Below are positions 1 through 10,529 of a DNA stretch of 64,000 nt, in pieces (position 1 is the first letter of the stretch; each line of letters opens with the position of its first letter). Source of the DNA: Campanula takesimana. Its lineage: Eukaryota; Streptophyta; Magnoliopsida; Asterales; Campanulaceae. The position numbers were made by a program, and so were the translations under genes. The notes under the pieces are model-generated. The model did not search any database. It saw only the letters and a program-made list of their open reading frames with translations, and was not told the DNA's origin. The DNA lies in NCBI GenBank assembly GCA_026119855.1, contig JAOWBW010000190.1, forward strand, positions 992,001 to 1,056,000, read 5' to 3'.

Positions 1-340
1 GCAATATTTTTTTGGGTCAATATCTAGCAAGTTGTCGACTAATTTGTAGATTTTCAAATATCATATTACAAGATGTATCTTACTTCTTTAAATAACTTTA
101 TATAACTAAATTTTTATTCATTCAAAATATATTTAAATGCAAATTTTGATTTCTTATAATCATATCTTATTTATATTTTTATTCAAATCAACATATAATT
201 AAATGCAATAAGTATATATCATTAAATTTTTCAAAGTATATATCATTAAAAAATTATATAATCAAAATTAGATATCTCATTAACCTTTTATTTAAAATAA
301 TTAAATGTAAATTTTAATTTTAATTTGTATTAATATAAAT
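1..340. other. AT-rich intergenic DNA, no gene seen
   Basis: Very AT-rich sequence with repeated phrases around ATATATCATTAAA. I see no open reading frame of note or clear element boundary. If the candidate Helitron end at 364 is real, this could be its interior. Confidence 0.6.
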
Positions 341-364
341 CGTGCAACGCGGGTGCAATACTAG
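341..364 (+). mobile_element. possible Helitron 3' terminus
   Basis: The stretch has a GC-rich short repeat (GTGCAACGCGGGTGCAAT) shortly before CTAG followed by T. Plant Helitron 3' ends often look like this: a small GC-rich hairpin and then CTRR next to a T. The stem here is weak (TGCA paired with TGCA) and no 5' TC end or Helitron protein is visible in the window, so this is only a candidate. Confidence 0.3.
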
Positions 365-438
365 TTTATGTAAAAGTAGTATGTGAATGAGTTATTAGTC
401 TTTGTTTTTTTTACTAATGAAATATTAGTCTTAAATTT

Positions 439-871
439 AATTGCCATATACTCACTCCATTCCAGATATAACTTTATTTGACTTTTCATTTTTAAGTCAT
501 ATCATAAATTCTCGAAGATTGTAGAAAATTTTGAAAATCAAAACAAGTTTTTTCTGTTGAAATGGTTTTTTATTAATAATATATCTTCTAGCGTAATATT
601 ATTTATATTTTTTCGATTTAATTACTCCTTCCGTCCCATACTTGTCGCTACTTATTTCTATTTTGAGCGTCCCATACTTATTGCTACTTATAAAAAATGT
701 TCACTTTCTCTCTCCAATCCACTCACAATAACTATCCACTAACTTATTTTCTCTCTCCTACACGCTAACAATTACTACTTTTCCAACATATTTTCTTAAT
801 CCCCGTGTACTCCCATTTGCTAGCAATAAGTATGGGACGGAGCGAGTAGATTTGATTGCAGGATCAATTTA
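439..871 (+). repeat. direct repeat copy 1 (interrupted by a MITE)
   Basis: About 190 bp starting with TTTAATTGCCATATACTCACT and ending at TGCAGGATCA is repeated at 2138-2326 with modest divergence. This copy is split by the Stowaway MITE at 623-848; the other copy is continuous at that point. Confidence 0.75.
623..848. mobile_element. Stowaway-type MITE 1
   Basis: The left end is TACTCCTTCCGTCCCATACT and the right end is the near reverse complement, finishing TATGGGACGGAGCGAGTA. This is the Tc1/mariner-derived Stowaway pattern with a TA target. The paralogous repeat at 2138-2326 shows the uninterrupted target, which confirms the insertion. It has no coding capacity; the small ORF at 557-742 crosses its boundary and is not a gene. 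Confidence 0.9.
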
Positions 872-1132
872 GCACTTGGTTGGTGATGCTCTTTATCTTA
901 TACAACTCCGCTGCAGTAATTTATTTTGGGATGGAGGAAATAAAAATTTAACATTTTAAAAATAAACTTAGACATTCATTTAGGGAGGGAGGAGTTATTA
1001 TTTTCTTAAACTATATTAGTACTGTTGAACGTGTTTTTTCTTTGCATTAGACACACAAAGCAAAGACGGTAAGATCAACCTAGATATCTGTGTTGGTAAT
1101 CCTTGATGAAAGTTAACATGTATTTTTCTATT

Positions 1133-2041
1133 GGAAAAATTACAACTTTATGCCATGTACCACGCCTTTAGTTACAAAAAGGATAACGTACTTTAGTTCG
1201 ACAACAAAATCCTACGTACTTTCATATTCGTTTACAATTTATGCAACCCCGTTAAATGATGTTAAATTTTATTAACAGAATGCTTTTGTGGTCAATCCAA
1301 AACTAACTCCATTAAAGATTAACGGGTTTTGAACCACACTACCCCCCCACCACCCCCACCGACATCATCAACACCTATGTACAACTGGAAACCTATGGTG
1401 GATGAACACAAAAAGTAAACCCAAAAATTCCAACAAAAAAAAACCCAAATCGAAGCCAAAATCAAACAGAAATCAGAATTTTCAAACCCAAATCGAATTT
1501 CGGATGATACCCGGACCATCTCAGTACCCTTTTCTTGGTCTGGTCGATTATGGGGTCGGACTCACTGCTCCCGAGACTCCACCGGCAAATTTTCTTACCT
1601 CACCGCCGACTGCGGCTCCGGTAAAATCCAATGCGCTGGTTCCGGCGCCGAACCCCCTGCTACCCTCGCCGAATTCACATTTCTGGTGGACTTGAAGGTT
1701 TGGAATGGTGGTCGGAGTTCAGAGCGATGGTGGGTTAGCGGTGGTCGGAGTTCAGAGGAAGGGCGGTTGCGCGTCGATGGGGTGTCTGGTGGCGGTGAAA
1801 TTGGTGTGTTGAATTTGAACTTTTTAACTTTGTTAATGTTCTACGTTAGTGTATTTAACGAGAAAAAAAATTATGTTGACATTTCTGTTATTTTTTTTAA
1901 CGTCGTTAGGGTAAAAAACTAGTTTGTTGCATAATATGCAACCAATGGAAAAAGTACGTAGATTTAAGATGCAAATTTGTGGTACATTGCATAAATTGTA
2001 ACCAAAACGTAAGTACGTAGCATAATTTTGTAGATTGGCCC
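1133..2041. mobile_element. Pack-MULE (Mutator-like element with captured gene piece)
   Basis: A 909-bp element is flanked by the 10-bp direct repeat TTTTTCTATT (1123-1132 and 2042-2051). Its ends form a long imperfect terminal inverted repeat of about 160-170 bp: the left end begins GGAAAAATTACAACTTTATG, the right end read on the minus strand begins GGGCCAATCTACAAAATTATG, and similarity continues through CTACGTACTT, TTATGCAAC and TTAACAGAA blocks. Long TIRs with a 9-11 bp TSD are the Mutator signature. There is no transposase; the interior holds a thaumatin-like gene fragment, so this is a non-autonomous Pack-MULE. Confidence 0.8.
1503..1694 (+). pseudogene. captured fragment of a thaumatin-like protein (PR-5 family) gene
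   Basis: Translating in the frame set by the codon at 1530 gives recognisable thaumatin-family blocks in order: a WSGRLWGRT segment, then HCSRDSTGKF, TADCGSGKIQCAGSG and PPATLAEFT. In intact thaumatin-like proteins (secreted disulphide-rich proteins of about 220-250 residues, often pathogen induced) these blocks lie together in the N-terminal third. Only about 60 residues remain. The upstream PGPSQ piece is in another frame, so there is a frameshift near 1527. No signal peptide, catalytic acidic cleft or C-terminal half is present. It lies inside the Pack-MULE and is almost certainly non-functional. Confidence 0.8.
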
Positions 2042-2137
2042 TTTTTCTATTTTAATAAAAGAAATAGGAATAATATCCCTAAATCATTCTCATTGGGTAT
2101 GTAACCTTTTCAGAAAATGATATTGATATCCTTCAAC

Positions 2138-2326
2138 TATTTAATTGCCATATACTCACTCTATTTCAGATACAGATCGATTTCACTTTTAAGTCATGTC
2201 ATAAGGTCCTGAAAATTGTAGAAATTTTGAAAATCAAAACAAATCTTTCTGCTGAAATTGTTAATATATCTTTTATAATATTATTTTATTTTTTTTCAAT
2301 TTAATTAGATTTGAGTGCAGGATCAT
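2138..2326 (+). repeat. direct repeat copy 2 (empty MITE site)
   Basis: Second copy of the repeat at 439-871. It reads straight through the TTTAATTAGATTTGA junction that the MITE occupies in copy 1. The Pack-MULE lies between the two copies. No coding potential is visible. Confidence 0.75.
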
Positions 2327-2850
2327 GTTGATAGATAATTGAAAAGGATATTACATCAACAATGCTGATGTCCGAGAATTGGGATTTGATTTATCTGCAG
2401 TTGACATTTTTTTAAAGATTATTTTTTCGTTATATGTAATATGATAAAAACCGAAACATTTTTTTTCTATTTTTTTATTTAGTTAGATTAGATGATTCAA
2501 TAGGAGATTTTGAAACAATTGTGATTTTCAGGAGTTGTTATTTTATTATACTCATTTAATTTTCAAAATTGAGATTTTATTGTACTTAAGATAACTTCCA
2601 CTTTTCAAGCCTAAAAAATCGCCCTGCTTTCCAAATACCGATGCCAGAATTACCCTTTCCTAAGTTTCCGTTTTAGACGAATGTGTTTGAGCGGGAAACT
2701 AAAATATAAAGGGGCTCATCTTACTTCAGCAATTATTTATATATAGATACGAAATATGAGCCTAATTATGAACACCCCCATACCATTTGGCCACGGCAGA
2801 ACCCTGATTAGCTGACCCGGCAACGACACCCGTGTTAGTTCTCTCTTTTC
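2327..2850. other. intergenic, no gene seen
   Basis: AT-rich DNA with long T-runs. No ORF or repeat structure that I can support. Confidence 0.5.
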
Positions 2851-2860
2851 TTTTTTTTTT

Positions 2861-3050
2861 TGAGAAAATTTTGGGGGGAACTAGTTTCTCCATAAGTTAT
2901 AAAAAGTCCTGTTTTTATAAGGGTTAAAGTTTAGGGTTTAAGGTTTAGGGTTTAGGCCCATCAGGGTTTAAGGCTTAGGGTTAAAGGGTTAAAAAATGGA
3001 TTTTTTTTTATAACTTATGGAGTAACTAGTTTCCCCCAAAACCTTTTTTT
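2861..3050. mobile_element. MITE-like inverted repeat with telomere-like core
   Basis: The left arm (TTTTGGGGGGAACTAGTTTC, then TCCATAAGTTAT) is matched by an inverted right arm at about 3009-3050 (ATAACTTATGGAG, AACTAGTTTCCCCCAAAA), giving arms of about 45 bp. Between them, 2921-2996 is a run of degenerate plant telomere words (TTTAGGG, GGGTTTA, AGGGTTAAAG). No TSD is clear. It is short and non-coding. Confidence 0.6.
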
Positions 3051-3055
3051 TTTTT

Positions 3056-3277
3056 GCTACATGTATGTGTGTGAATATTAATCGAAAAGGGCATTGCCCC
3101 TTAGATTTTATTATTATAATAAAAACATGAATAAAGATGATGGAAGACTAGACCTTACTATCATAATACAATAAGAAAAAAAACTAAAATAATAATAATA
3201 ATTAGCCTTTTAAGTTTTCTAGTTCCAAATTTTGTAGACCCAACTTTGAACTTATATTTTCTTTTATTAGTTCCGCC
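3056..3277. other. intergenic flank of the nested retrotransposon block
   Basis: AT-rich flank that continues, across the Copia-B insertion, at 42145. No gene is seen. Confidence 0.5.
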
Positions 3278-3282
3278 TGGGG
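3278..3282. repeat. target site duplication of Copia-B, left (TGGGG)
   Basis: TGGGG directly before the TG of LTR1; its partner is at 42140-42144. Confidence 0.85.
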
Positions 3283-3532
3283 TGTTGGAATAGAGATCGT
3301 TCAAAGAAACGAAGAGAAGAAAATACGCAGCAGGAGCGAGCGGGCGCCTGCCACTGACCAGGCGGGCACTCATGTTGGCAGTAAGCTCGCGGTTTCTGAA
3401 GAGTTTATTCAGGCGGGCGCTTGTATGACCCCAGGCGGGCGCTCGGTGCCCCCGATCTGAATTCGGGGAATAGCAGTATTTTCGGGTTTTCTCTTATATT
3501 TAAGTTTAGGTCTTATTCTAGGATGCATATAT
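3283..3532 (+). repeat. Copia-B LTR1, U3 part (split by Copia-A)
   Basis: This part is nearly identical to the first part of LTR3 (41674-41923). It contains four GC-rich words related to GGCGGGCGC. The LTR is cut at its TATA box by insertion of Copia-A and resumes at 11997. Confidence 0.9.
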
Positions 3533-4973
3533 TGTTGGTAGTGGTGCCCTAGGCACGTTTAATAAACGTTGTAAATGTTATCATTTATTTCATATCAATA
3601 AAGAGATGTTTTGATTATTATTGTTGTTCATGTTTACTTATAATAATCTCCGTCCCTACTACTTGTTAAGCACTAGTATAAAGGCTAAATGATCATGGGA
3701 TGATCATGTTAGATTTATGGGTACTTGTTTGGAACAAGGTACTGGACATGACCCGCTGTATGAGATTTATGTCATGGTCTATGTCGAACATATATCTCAT
3801 ATTAGTTATGTCATTCGAATCCTTAGACATGGAGTTATTATAGTCTTCCACTTGATGAATATTATGTTTGACATATTCAAACACTACCTTTAACCGGTTA
3901 GTTATAAAGGGTATGATTGGCATAATCGGATTCATGTAGGGAAGAGTAATAAGCTAAATGGATTTGTCCCTCTTCGGAGAGATGTCAAGCTTGGGCCTCT
4001 CGTAGGAATGATGTTGATGAAATATTCGGCCGGACTCAGATGAATTGATTAGATCAATGTCATTTGTATTATCAACATATTCGGAATCGAGAAAGTATTG
4101 AACAAAACAAGTTGACTTGTTGACCATGACTTGTGTTCAATGACATCGTGGACAAAAGGATTGTGACATATTCTAAAGGAATGCGAACTTGTATCTAGTT
4201 ATACTATTTGGGTAGGTATGACGGTTTGCTAGAACCTAATCATATCTTATGGTTTCATGTTTGAACCCATTGCCAACTTAGTATAATCCTAGAGGGTCAC
4301 ACACAATAGAACGAATCCTAAATAAGGACTATATTGGAAATTTTGGAAAATTGGATTTTCTGGGTTGCTTGGGCGACCGCACATGGTTTTGGGCGGCCGC
4401 ACGCCTCAGTTTGGGCGGCCGCACAGTACTGTCGGGGCAGATTCCTAATTTGATTAGGAAACGAATTTTGGACGAATTTTGACACAAGTTTCCTATTTGG
4501 AATAGGTCCTACTTGTGTATAAAAGACCAAATTCGGCCAGCACTCTTCCCCAATGTTTGTGTGAGTCTCCAAAGAGTTTGAGAGAGGTTCTATTTTGTTC
4601 TAAGACATCTTAGATTGAATTACAAAATAATACACAAATAAAATTCCATATAGTCATATTAAATTGTGAAAGTGTGTTTCATAATTTTGGTCTAGAAACC
4701 AAGATCAAGTGTTCTTGATATTCGTTCGTGGTGTGGATACCGCTAGAGGGTGAAGCTCATCATCTTCAAAGTTCGTGTTCTTACTTTCATTGTGATCAAG
4801 CTTCAAATCTCCACCAAAGAACAAAGCTAAAATTCAAAGTCATAAAAGGTTAGTTTTCCTCTATTCATATTGTTGTATTTGATTTAATCATATGAACGGA
4901 TCTATGGGCTTTTGGGTTTCATATAAATTTTAAATGCTATATTCCGCTGCGCATGTTACATCGAAACCCAACA
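3533..4973 (+). repeat. Copia-A 5' LTR
   Basis: 1441 bp, TGTTGGTAGTGG to GAAACCCAACA. It carries three GGGCGRCCGC words at 4371, 4391 and 4413 and a TATA box at 4518. The small minus-strand ORFs in it recur in the 3' LTR and are not genes. Confidence 0.93.
4371..4525 (+). promoter_or_regulatory. Copia-A LTR promoter region: GC-rich cassette plus TATA box
   Basis: Three copies of GGGCGACCGC or GGGCGGCCGC start at 4371, 4391 and 4413. TATAAAAG follows at 4518-4525, 95 bp after the last copy. The position and the presence of a TATA box suggest the core promoter; a regulatory role of the cassette is inferred. The 3' LTR has four copies (11368, 11389, 11409 and a mutated one at 11431). Confidence 0.6.
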
Positions 4974-4974
4974 G

Positions 4975-4986
4975 TGGTATCAGAGC
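4975..4986 (+). promoter_or_regulatory. Copia-A primer-binding site
   Basis: TGGTATCAGAGC, one base after the LTR end, matches the complement of the plant initiator Met tRNA 3' end. Confidence 0.9.
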
Positions 4987-6558
4987 CCCGTTCATGTTGA
5001 TTATTTCAATACCTAGATCATGTTATGTGTATATAAATTGTTTATGTGCCTTTCATGATATGAATATTGGGATTATATGATGTTTATGGGTTATGTGATT
5101 TTATGTGGTTTATTGTTTTACAACTTTAATCACACGATTCAATCGCAATAAATATTATGATGGATTCTGAATTGTTTGATTATTAATTCTGATTGGATCA
5201 TGGTTTTAATAATCGGGGAAAAATAATTTTGAGACAAATTTTCGAACTTAAAATTCCATTCTGATCACAGTGGGAGACCGCACAAAACGCCTTGGGCGGC
5301 CGCACAGGTTTGGGCGACCGCACAAGGGTCTTTGGGCGGCCGCACAGCCTCTGAAATCAGGTCTGATTTTGTTTAAAAACTGAATCTGGAATTTTCAAGA
5401 GATCGAACAAAACTAGTAACAGAACCAGTCCAGACCTGCTGATCTGGAATGGGTTTTGGGTAGTTGGTTTGTGTGTGGATCTTGGGGTTTGATTTTCCTA
5501 TTTGTTTTAGTCTTGTGAATCTAAGACTAGTTCAAGGTTTGGATGGCTAATCTGCGTTCATCGAGATTGTGTTTCCCAAACTTGATCGCAATCAAAGTTT
5601 CAAAGATAAAACGAAGTTAGAATTATGAAGAGTTCATAATTGCTAAAATTGAGAAACAAAGTTCTTGATTCAATGATTGGAGATCCATATGGAATTGTGG
5701 ATGCAATTGGCTTACGTTCATCGAGACCATCTATTGCTTAGTTTCGGCCATATGGACTACTTTCTTGGTATCATGAATTAGTGCGGAATTGTGGATGCCT
5801 CATGGCTTAGTTTCAGCCGCACTTCTTGTTGTCTTGATTTGGAGATAATGACCAAAGTTGAAATAGTCTCATCCTCATAATTATAGAGAAACTAATGACA
5901 CATGAATATCATGCTTAAATTAATGGAGATTAATTTAGTGGCTAAACTTGATGCGTAACATGTTTATATTATGTGCTCATAAATATGTTATATACTATAT
6001 GTGATGAACCTTCAAAGAAAGTTTTAAGTCCTTCATTGCCATACCATGATTAAAACACTTGTTTATACATGGGTGATCTTGATGTGGGTTCGCCTCCGCG
6101 AGGTGCATTAATTTTATTCATGTATGAGCAAGATGAGGTTCATTAGTTTAATGTGGGCTTGCCTCCGCAAGGTATATTAAATTGAATGGTTCCTATACGT
6201 TTAAAATGGTTGGACTTAATTAGGCGTCAAAACGGTTTTGGGCCTAGGCAAAAGATGAGATTAAACATGCTTTGGAAATTGGATTTCTCAAATAATCTCA
6301 TAAAAGGACCTAAGAATCATATGGGATATGATTGACATGATCGTCTACCTAATTAATTTAGTTTTGAGCGGTCCGCCTCCGTGGACTCAAAAGTTAAATT
6401 AAAGTTGGATCTTAGCCCAATTAAATTATATTATACATTGGATGTATATGAAGGTTATATAATTTAGTGGGAGTATTTTGTTTGAAAAATACATTATTTA
6501 TTTATTTAATGAAAAACCGGTACTTATTAAATTTTGAAATTTTGCATATTTGTAGATA
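4987..6558 (+). other. Copia-A untranslated leader with GC-rich words and hairpins
   Basis: About 1.57 kb without a supportable ORF. It has four more cassette words (GGGAGACCGC at 5272, then GGGCGRCCGC at 5294, 5312 and 5334) and three short hairpins with a shared CTCC-containing loop at 6090-6101, 6158-6171 and 6371-6386. Leaders of this kind normally hold dimerisation and packaging signals; that role is inferred here. Confidence 0.6.
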
Positions 6559-9500
6559 ATGACTACTAACACTCAATCAATTTCGTTGCGATCGATCCTT
6601 GAGAAGGATAAGCTCCAAGAGAATGGTACGAACTTTATGGATTGGATCCGTAGCCTAAGATTTATTCTTAGGCAAGAAGATAAGTTGTACATTCTCGATG
6701 GGCCTCTTCCTGCTGAACCAGAACCTACTGCCCCTAGGGCAGAAAGAGACAGTTACAAGAAACATCGTAATTATTCTAGAGTTGTAAGCTGTCTCATGCT
6801 TGCTACAATGTGCTCAAAACTCCAACAAAGTTTGGAACATTTGGAAGCCTATGAGATAGGCGTGGAGTTAAGAGCCATGTTTCAAGAACATGTTAGGCAA
6901 GAGAGGTACAAGACCATTGTTGCATTCACTATTTGCAAAATGAATGAAGGGCAACAAGTGAGTCCTCACATGCTAAAAATGAAAGGTTATGTAGAGCACC
7001 TTGAGAAACTTGCCTATCTAATCCCATTGGATCTAGCCACGGATCTCATTCTTAATTCATTGCCTAAAAGTTATAATCAGTTTGTGATGAATTATAACAT
7101 GCATGGAATGGATAAGAATCTCTCCTAGTTGCATGGGATGCTTAAAACTGCGGAGATGAAGATTGCGGAGAAAGGTTCTCCCGTGCTCCTAGTTAATGAT
7201 GGGAAGAAGGCTGGTGCCAAAGGAAAGGGTAAGAAAGTTTTCAAACCCAAGATAAGCAAGGCAAGTGTTGCCAAGGCTTTTGAGGCAAAACATGATTCAC
7301 AAAAGGATGCAATCTGTTTCCATTGTCAAGAGATTGGTCATTGGAAACGTAATTGCAAGGCTTTCTTGGAAGAGCAAAAGAAGAAGAAGGGCAGCAAGGC
7401 TGCGTCGACTTCAGGTATCTATATGATAGATATTCTCCTTTCTACCACTGATTCTTGGGTATTGGATACCGGATGTGGTTCTCACATTTGTTTAAATGTG
7501 CAGGGTCTAAAGAATAGGAGACTATTTAAAGAGGGTGAAGTAGACTTACGCGTGGGGAATGGAGCAAGAGTTGCTGCATCAGCCGTAGGGACTTATGAAG
7601 TCACTTTACCTTCCGGATTAATTCTTGTTTTGAACAATTGTTATTATGTTCCGGATTTAAGTAGAAATATTATTTCAATTTCTTGTTTGGATAATGAAGG
7701 TTTTAAGTTTCTTATTGAGAATAAGAAATTTTCTATTTATTTAAATGATGTGCTTTATGGTATTGCTAATTCATTTAATGACCTTTATATCTTGGATGTC
7801 AAGAATGAAAATAATGACAATGTCTATCATGTAAATAAGAAATCTAAACCTAATGATGTAAATCATACTTATTTGTGGCATTGCCGTCTTGGTCATATTA
7901 ATGAGAAGCGTATCTTAAAACTCCATGGGGACGGACTTTTGGGTTCATGTGACCTCGAGTCATATGATACTTGTGAGTCGTGTCTTCTTGAAAAAATGAC
8001 TAAGACACCTTTCAAGCTAGGTGAAAGGGCAAGTGACTTATTGGGGTTGATACATTCCGATGTATGCGGACCATTAAGTAGCAATGCTAGGGGAGGATTT
8101 CAATACTTCATAACCTTCACTGATGATTATAGTAGATTTGGGTATGTTTACCTAATGAAACATAAAAGTGAAGCATTTGAGATTTTTAGAATATTTCAAA
8201 ATGAAGTAGAAAAACAACTTGGCAAAAGTATTAAGGCACTTCGATCAGATCGAGGTGGAGAATACTTGAGTCAAGAATTTGATGATCATCTAAAGAATTG
8301 TGGAATAGTTTCACAATTGACTTCACCCGGAACACCACAATGGAATGGTGTGTCCGAGAGGAGAAATCGGACTTTGTTAGACATGGTTCGATCAATGATG
8401 AGTCAAGTTGATCTTCCAATATCCTTTTGGGGTTACGCTCTAGAAACCGCTGCTTTCACACTAAATCGTGTTCCAACTAAATCGGTTCAAAAGACTCCAT
8501 ATGAGATGTGGAACGGAAAGAAAACTTGTTTATCTTTCATGAAGATTTGGGGTTGCGAAGCCTTTGTCAAAAGACTTGTCTCTGACAAACTTGGACACAA
8601 ATCTAACAAATGTATTTTCGTGGGATATCCAAAGGAAACTAGAGGATATTACTTTTACAACCGTGAGGACAACAAAGTGTTTGTTACCCGAACTGGTGTC
8701 TTTCTAGAGAAAGAGTTTCTATCCAAAGAAATCAGTGGGAGTAAAATAAACCTTGAAAAAATTCGAGACTCAAAAAATAACACTGAACCAATGGTGGAAC
8801 AAGAACAAGAACCACAAGGAGTTGTGGAACCTGTTCAAAATACACAAGTAACTCGCAGATCTAGTAGGTTACGATCCGAGCCCGAGAGATATGGATTTCT
8901 CGTAACGGATAGTAATGAGGTAGAAATCATTGATAATGATGAACCGACAACCTACCAAGAGGCGATGTCTTCTCCTGATTCGGACAAGTGGCTTGGAGCC
9001 ATGGAATCCGAATTGCAATCCATGCAAGACAATCAAGTTTGGAATTTGATTGATGCGCCCGAAGGTGTAAAAACCATAGGATGCAAATGGGTCTTCAAGA
9101 AGAAGACTGACATGGATGAGAAGGTGCATACTTACAAAGCTAGACTTGTAGAGAAAGGTTATAGGCAAGTTCATGGTATTGACTATGATGAAACCTTTTC
9201 ACCCGTAGCAATGATCAAATCTATAAGAATTCTGCTTGCTATTGCCGCATATCATGACTATGAAATATGGCAAATGGATGTCAAAACCGCTTTCCTAAAT
9301 GGAAAACTACAAGAGGATATGTATATGACACAACCAGAAGGTTTTGAACAGAATTCTAAAGTATGCAAATTGCAGAGATCTATCTATGGATTGAAGCAAG
9401 CTTCTAGGAGTTGGAATCTCCGTTTTGATGAATCGGTCAAAGAGTTTGGTTTCATAAAAAACGAAGATGAACCTTGTGTATACAAGAAGATTAGTGGGAG

Positions 9501-10515
9501 CGTAGTGCTATTCCTTGTTTTATACGTGGATGACATATTACTCATTGGAAACGACATTCCTACACTTCATTCTGTGAAGACTTGGTTAGGAAAGTGTTTT
9601 GCAATGAAAGATATGGGCGAAGCCGCATATATTCTTGGCATTAAGATCTATAGAGATAGATCAAGGAGGCTACTTGGTTTAAGCCAAAGTACATACATTG
9701 ACAAGGTCATTAGAAGATTCCGTATGGAAAATTCTAAAAGAGGTGCCTTGCCCGTGTTACATGGAGTTTCTCTAAGCAAGAGTCAATGTCCCAAGACAAA
9801 AGATGAGCGTGAGAAAATGAATGATGTTCCATATGCTTCGGCAATTGGGTCCATCATGTATGCCATGATTTGTACTAGGCCGGATGTATCTTATGCTTTA
9901 AGCATGACAAGTAGATACCAATCCGACCCCGGTGAAAGTCACTGGATGGCTGTAAAAGTGATTCTTAAGTACTTGAGAAGAACTAAAGATTCTTTTTTGG
10001 TCTATGGAGGAATGGAAGATGATCTCGTGGTAAATGCTTACACAGATGCAAGCTTCCAAACCGACAAAGATGATAGTCGATCGCAATCGGGTTTTGTGTT
10101 TATGTTAAATGGTGGAGCTGTAAGCTGGAAGAGTTCCAAGCAAAGTACAACCGCTGATTCTACAACGTAAGCTGAGTATATTGCTGCATCAGATGCAGCA
10201 AAGGAAGCTGTTTGGATTAAGAAGTTCATTACTGAACTTGAAGTGGTTCCTAGTATTGCTAATCCAATAGACCTTTATTGCGATAATAATGGTGCTATTG
10301 CACAAGCAAAGGAACCAAGAGCACATCAGAAATCCAAACACATACTTAGGCGTTTTCATATCATTCGAGAGATCGTTGATAGGGGAGACGTAAATATATG
10401 CAGAGTACCTACTGATGACAATGTTGCGGACCCGCTAACAAAGGGACTTCCACAAGCTAAACATGATGGTCATGTTAGGTCCATGGGTATTAGATACATG
10501 GGAGATTGGTCCTAG
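6559..10515 (+). pseudogene. Copia-A gag-pol polyprotein (two in-frame stops)
   Basis: One frame runs from the ATG at 6559 to the TAG at 10513, broken only by TAG at 7126 (late gag) and TAA at 10168 (RNase H, where STTEAEY is expected, so probably GAA to TAA). Domains in order: UBN2-type gag (about residues 1-220), CCHC knuckle CFHCQEIGHWKRNC, protease VLDTGCGSH, GAG-pre-integrase LWHCRLGH, integrase core (HSDVCGPL, TDDYSRFGYVY, LRSDRGGEY, TPQWNGVSERRNRTL), RT (KARLVEKGYRQ, QMDVKTAFLNG, catalytic YVDD), RNase H (YTDASFQTD, then the HQKSKHI region). It would replicate the element through virus-like particles in the cytoplasm. At about 1318 codons the length is normal for copia. The lineage within copia is not resolved from motifs alone. 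Confidence 0.92.
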
Positions 10516-10516
10516 G

Positions 10517-10529
10517 GCAAGTGGGAGAT
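10517..10529 (+). other. Copia-A polypurine tract
   Basis: The purine-rich run GGGCAAGTGGGAG lies directly before the 3' LTR at 10530 and is the expected plus-strand primer site. Confidence 0.75.

Noticed and set aside
557..742. 61-codon ORF
   Set aside because: It crosses the left border of Stowaway MITE 1; no protein-like features.
1319..1519. minus-strand ORF rich in G and V residues
   Set aside because: It lies in a C-rich low-complexity part of the Pack-MULE; the supportable content is the thaumatin-like fragment on the other strand.
2921..2996. telomere
   Set aside because: The TTTAGGG-like words are degenerate, short and enclosed by inverted arms, so this is not a chromosome end.
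3693..3935. 80-codon ORF repeated at 10690-10932
   Set aside because: Both copies lie in the LTRs of Copia-A at the same place; a by-product of LTR identity.
4975..4986. tRNA-like sequence near LTR ends
   Set aside because: These are primer-binding sites matching tRNA 3' ends, not tRNA genes; I saw no tRNA or rRNA gene in the window.
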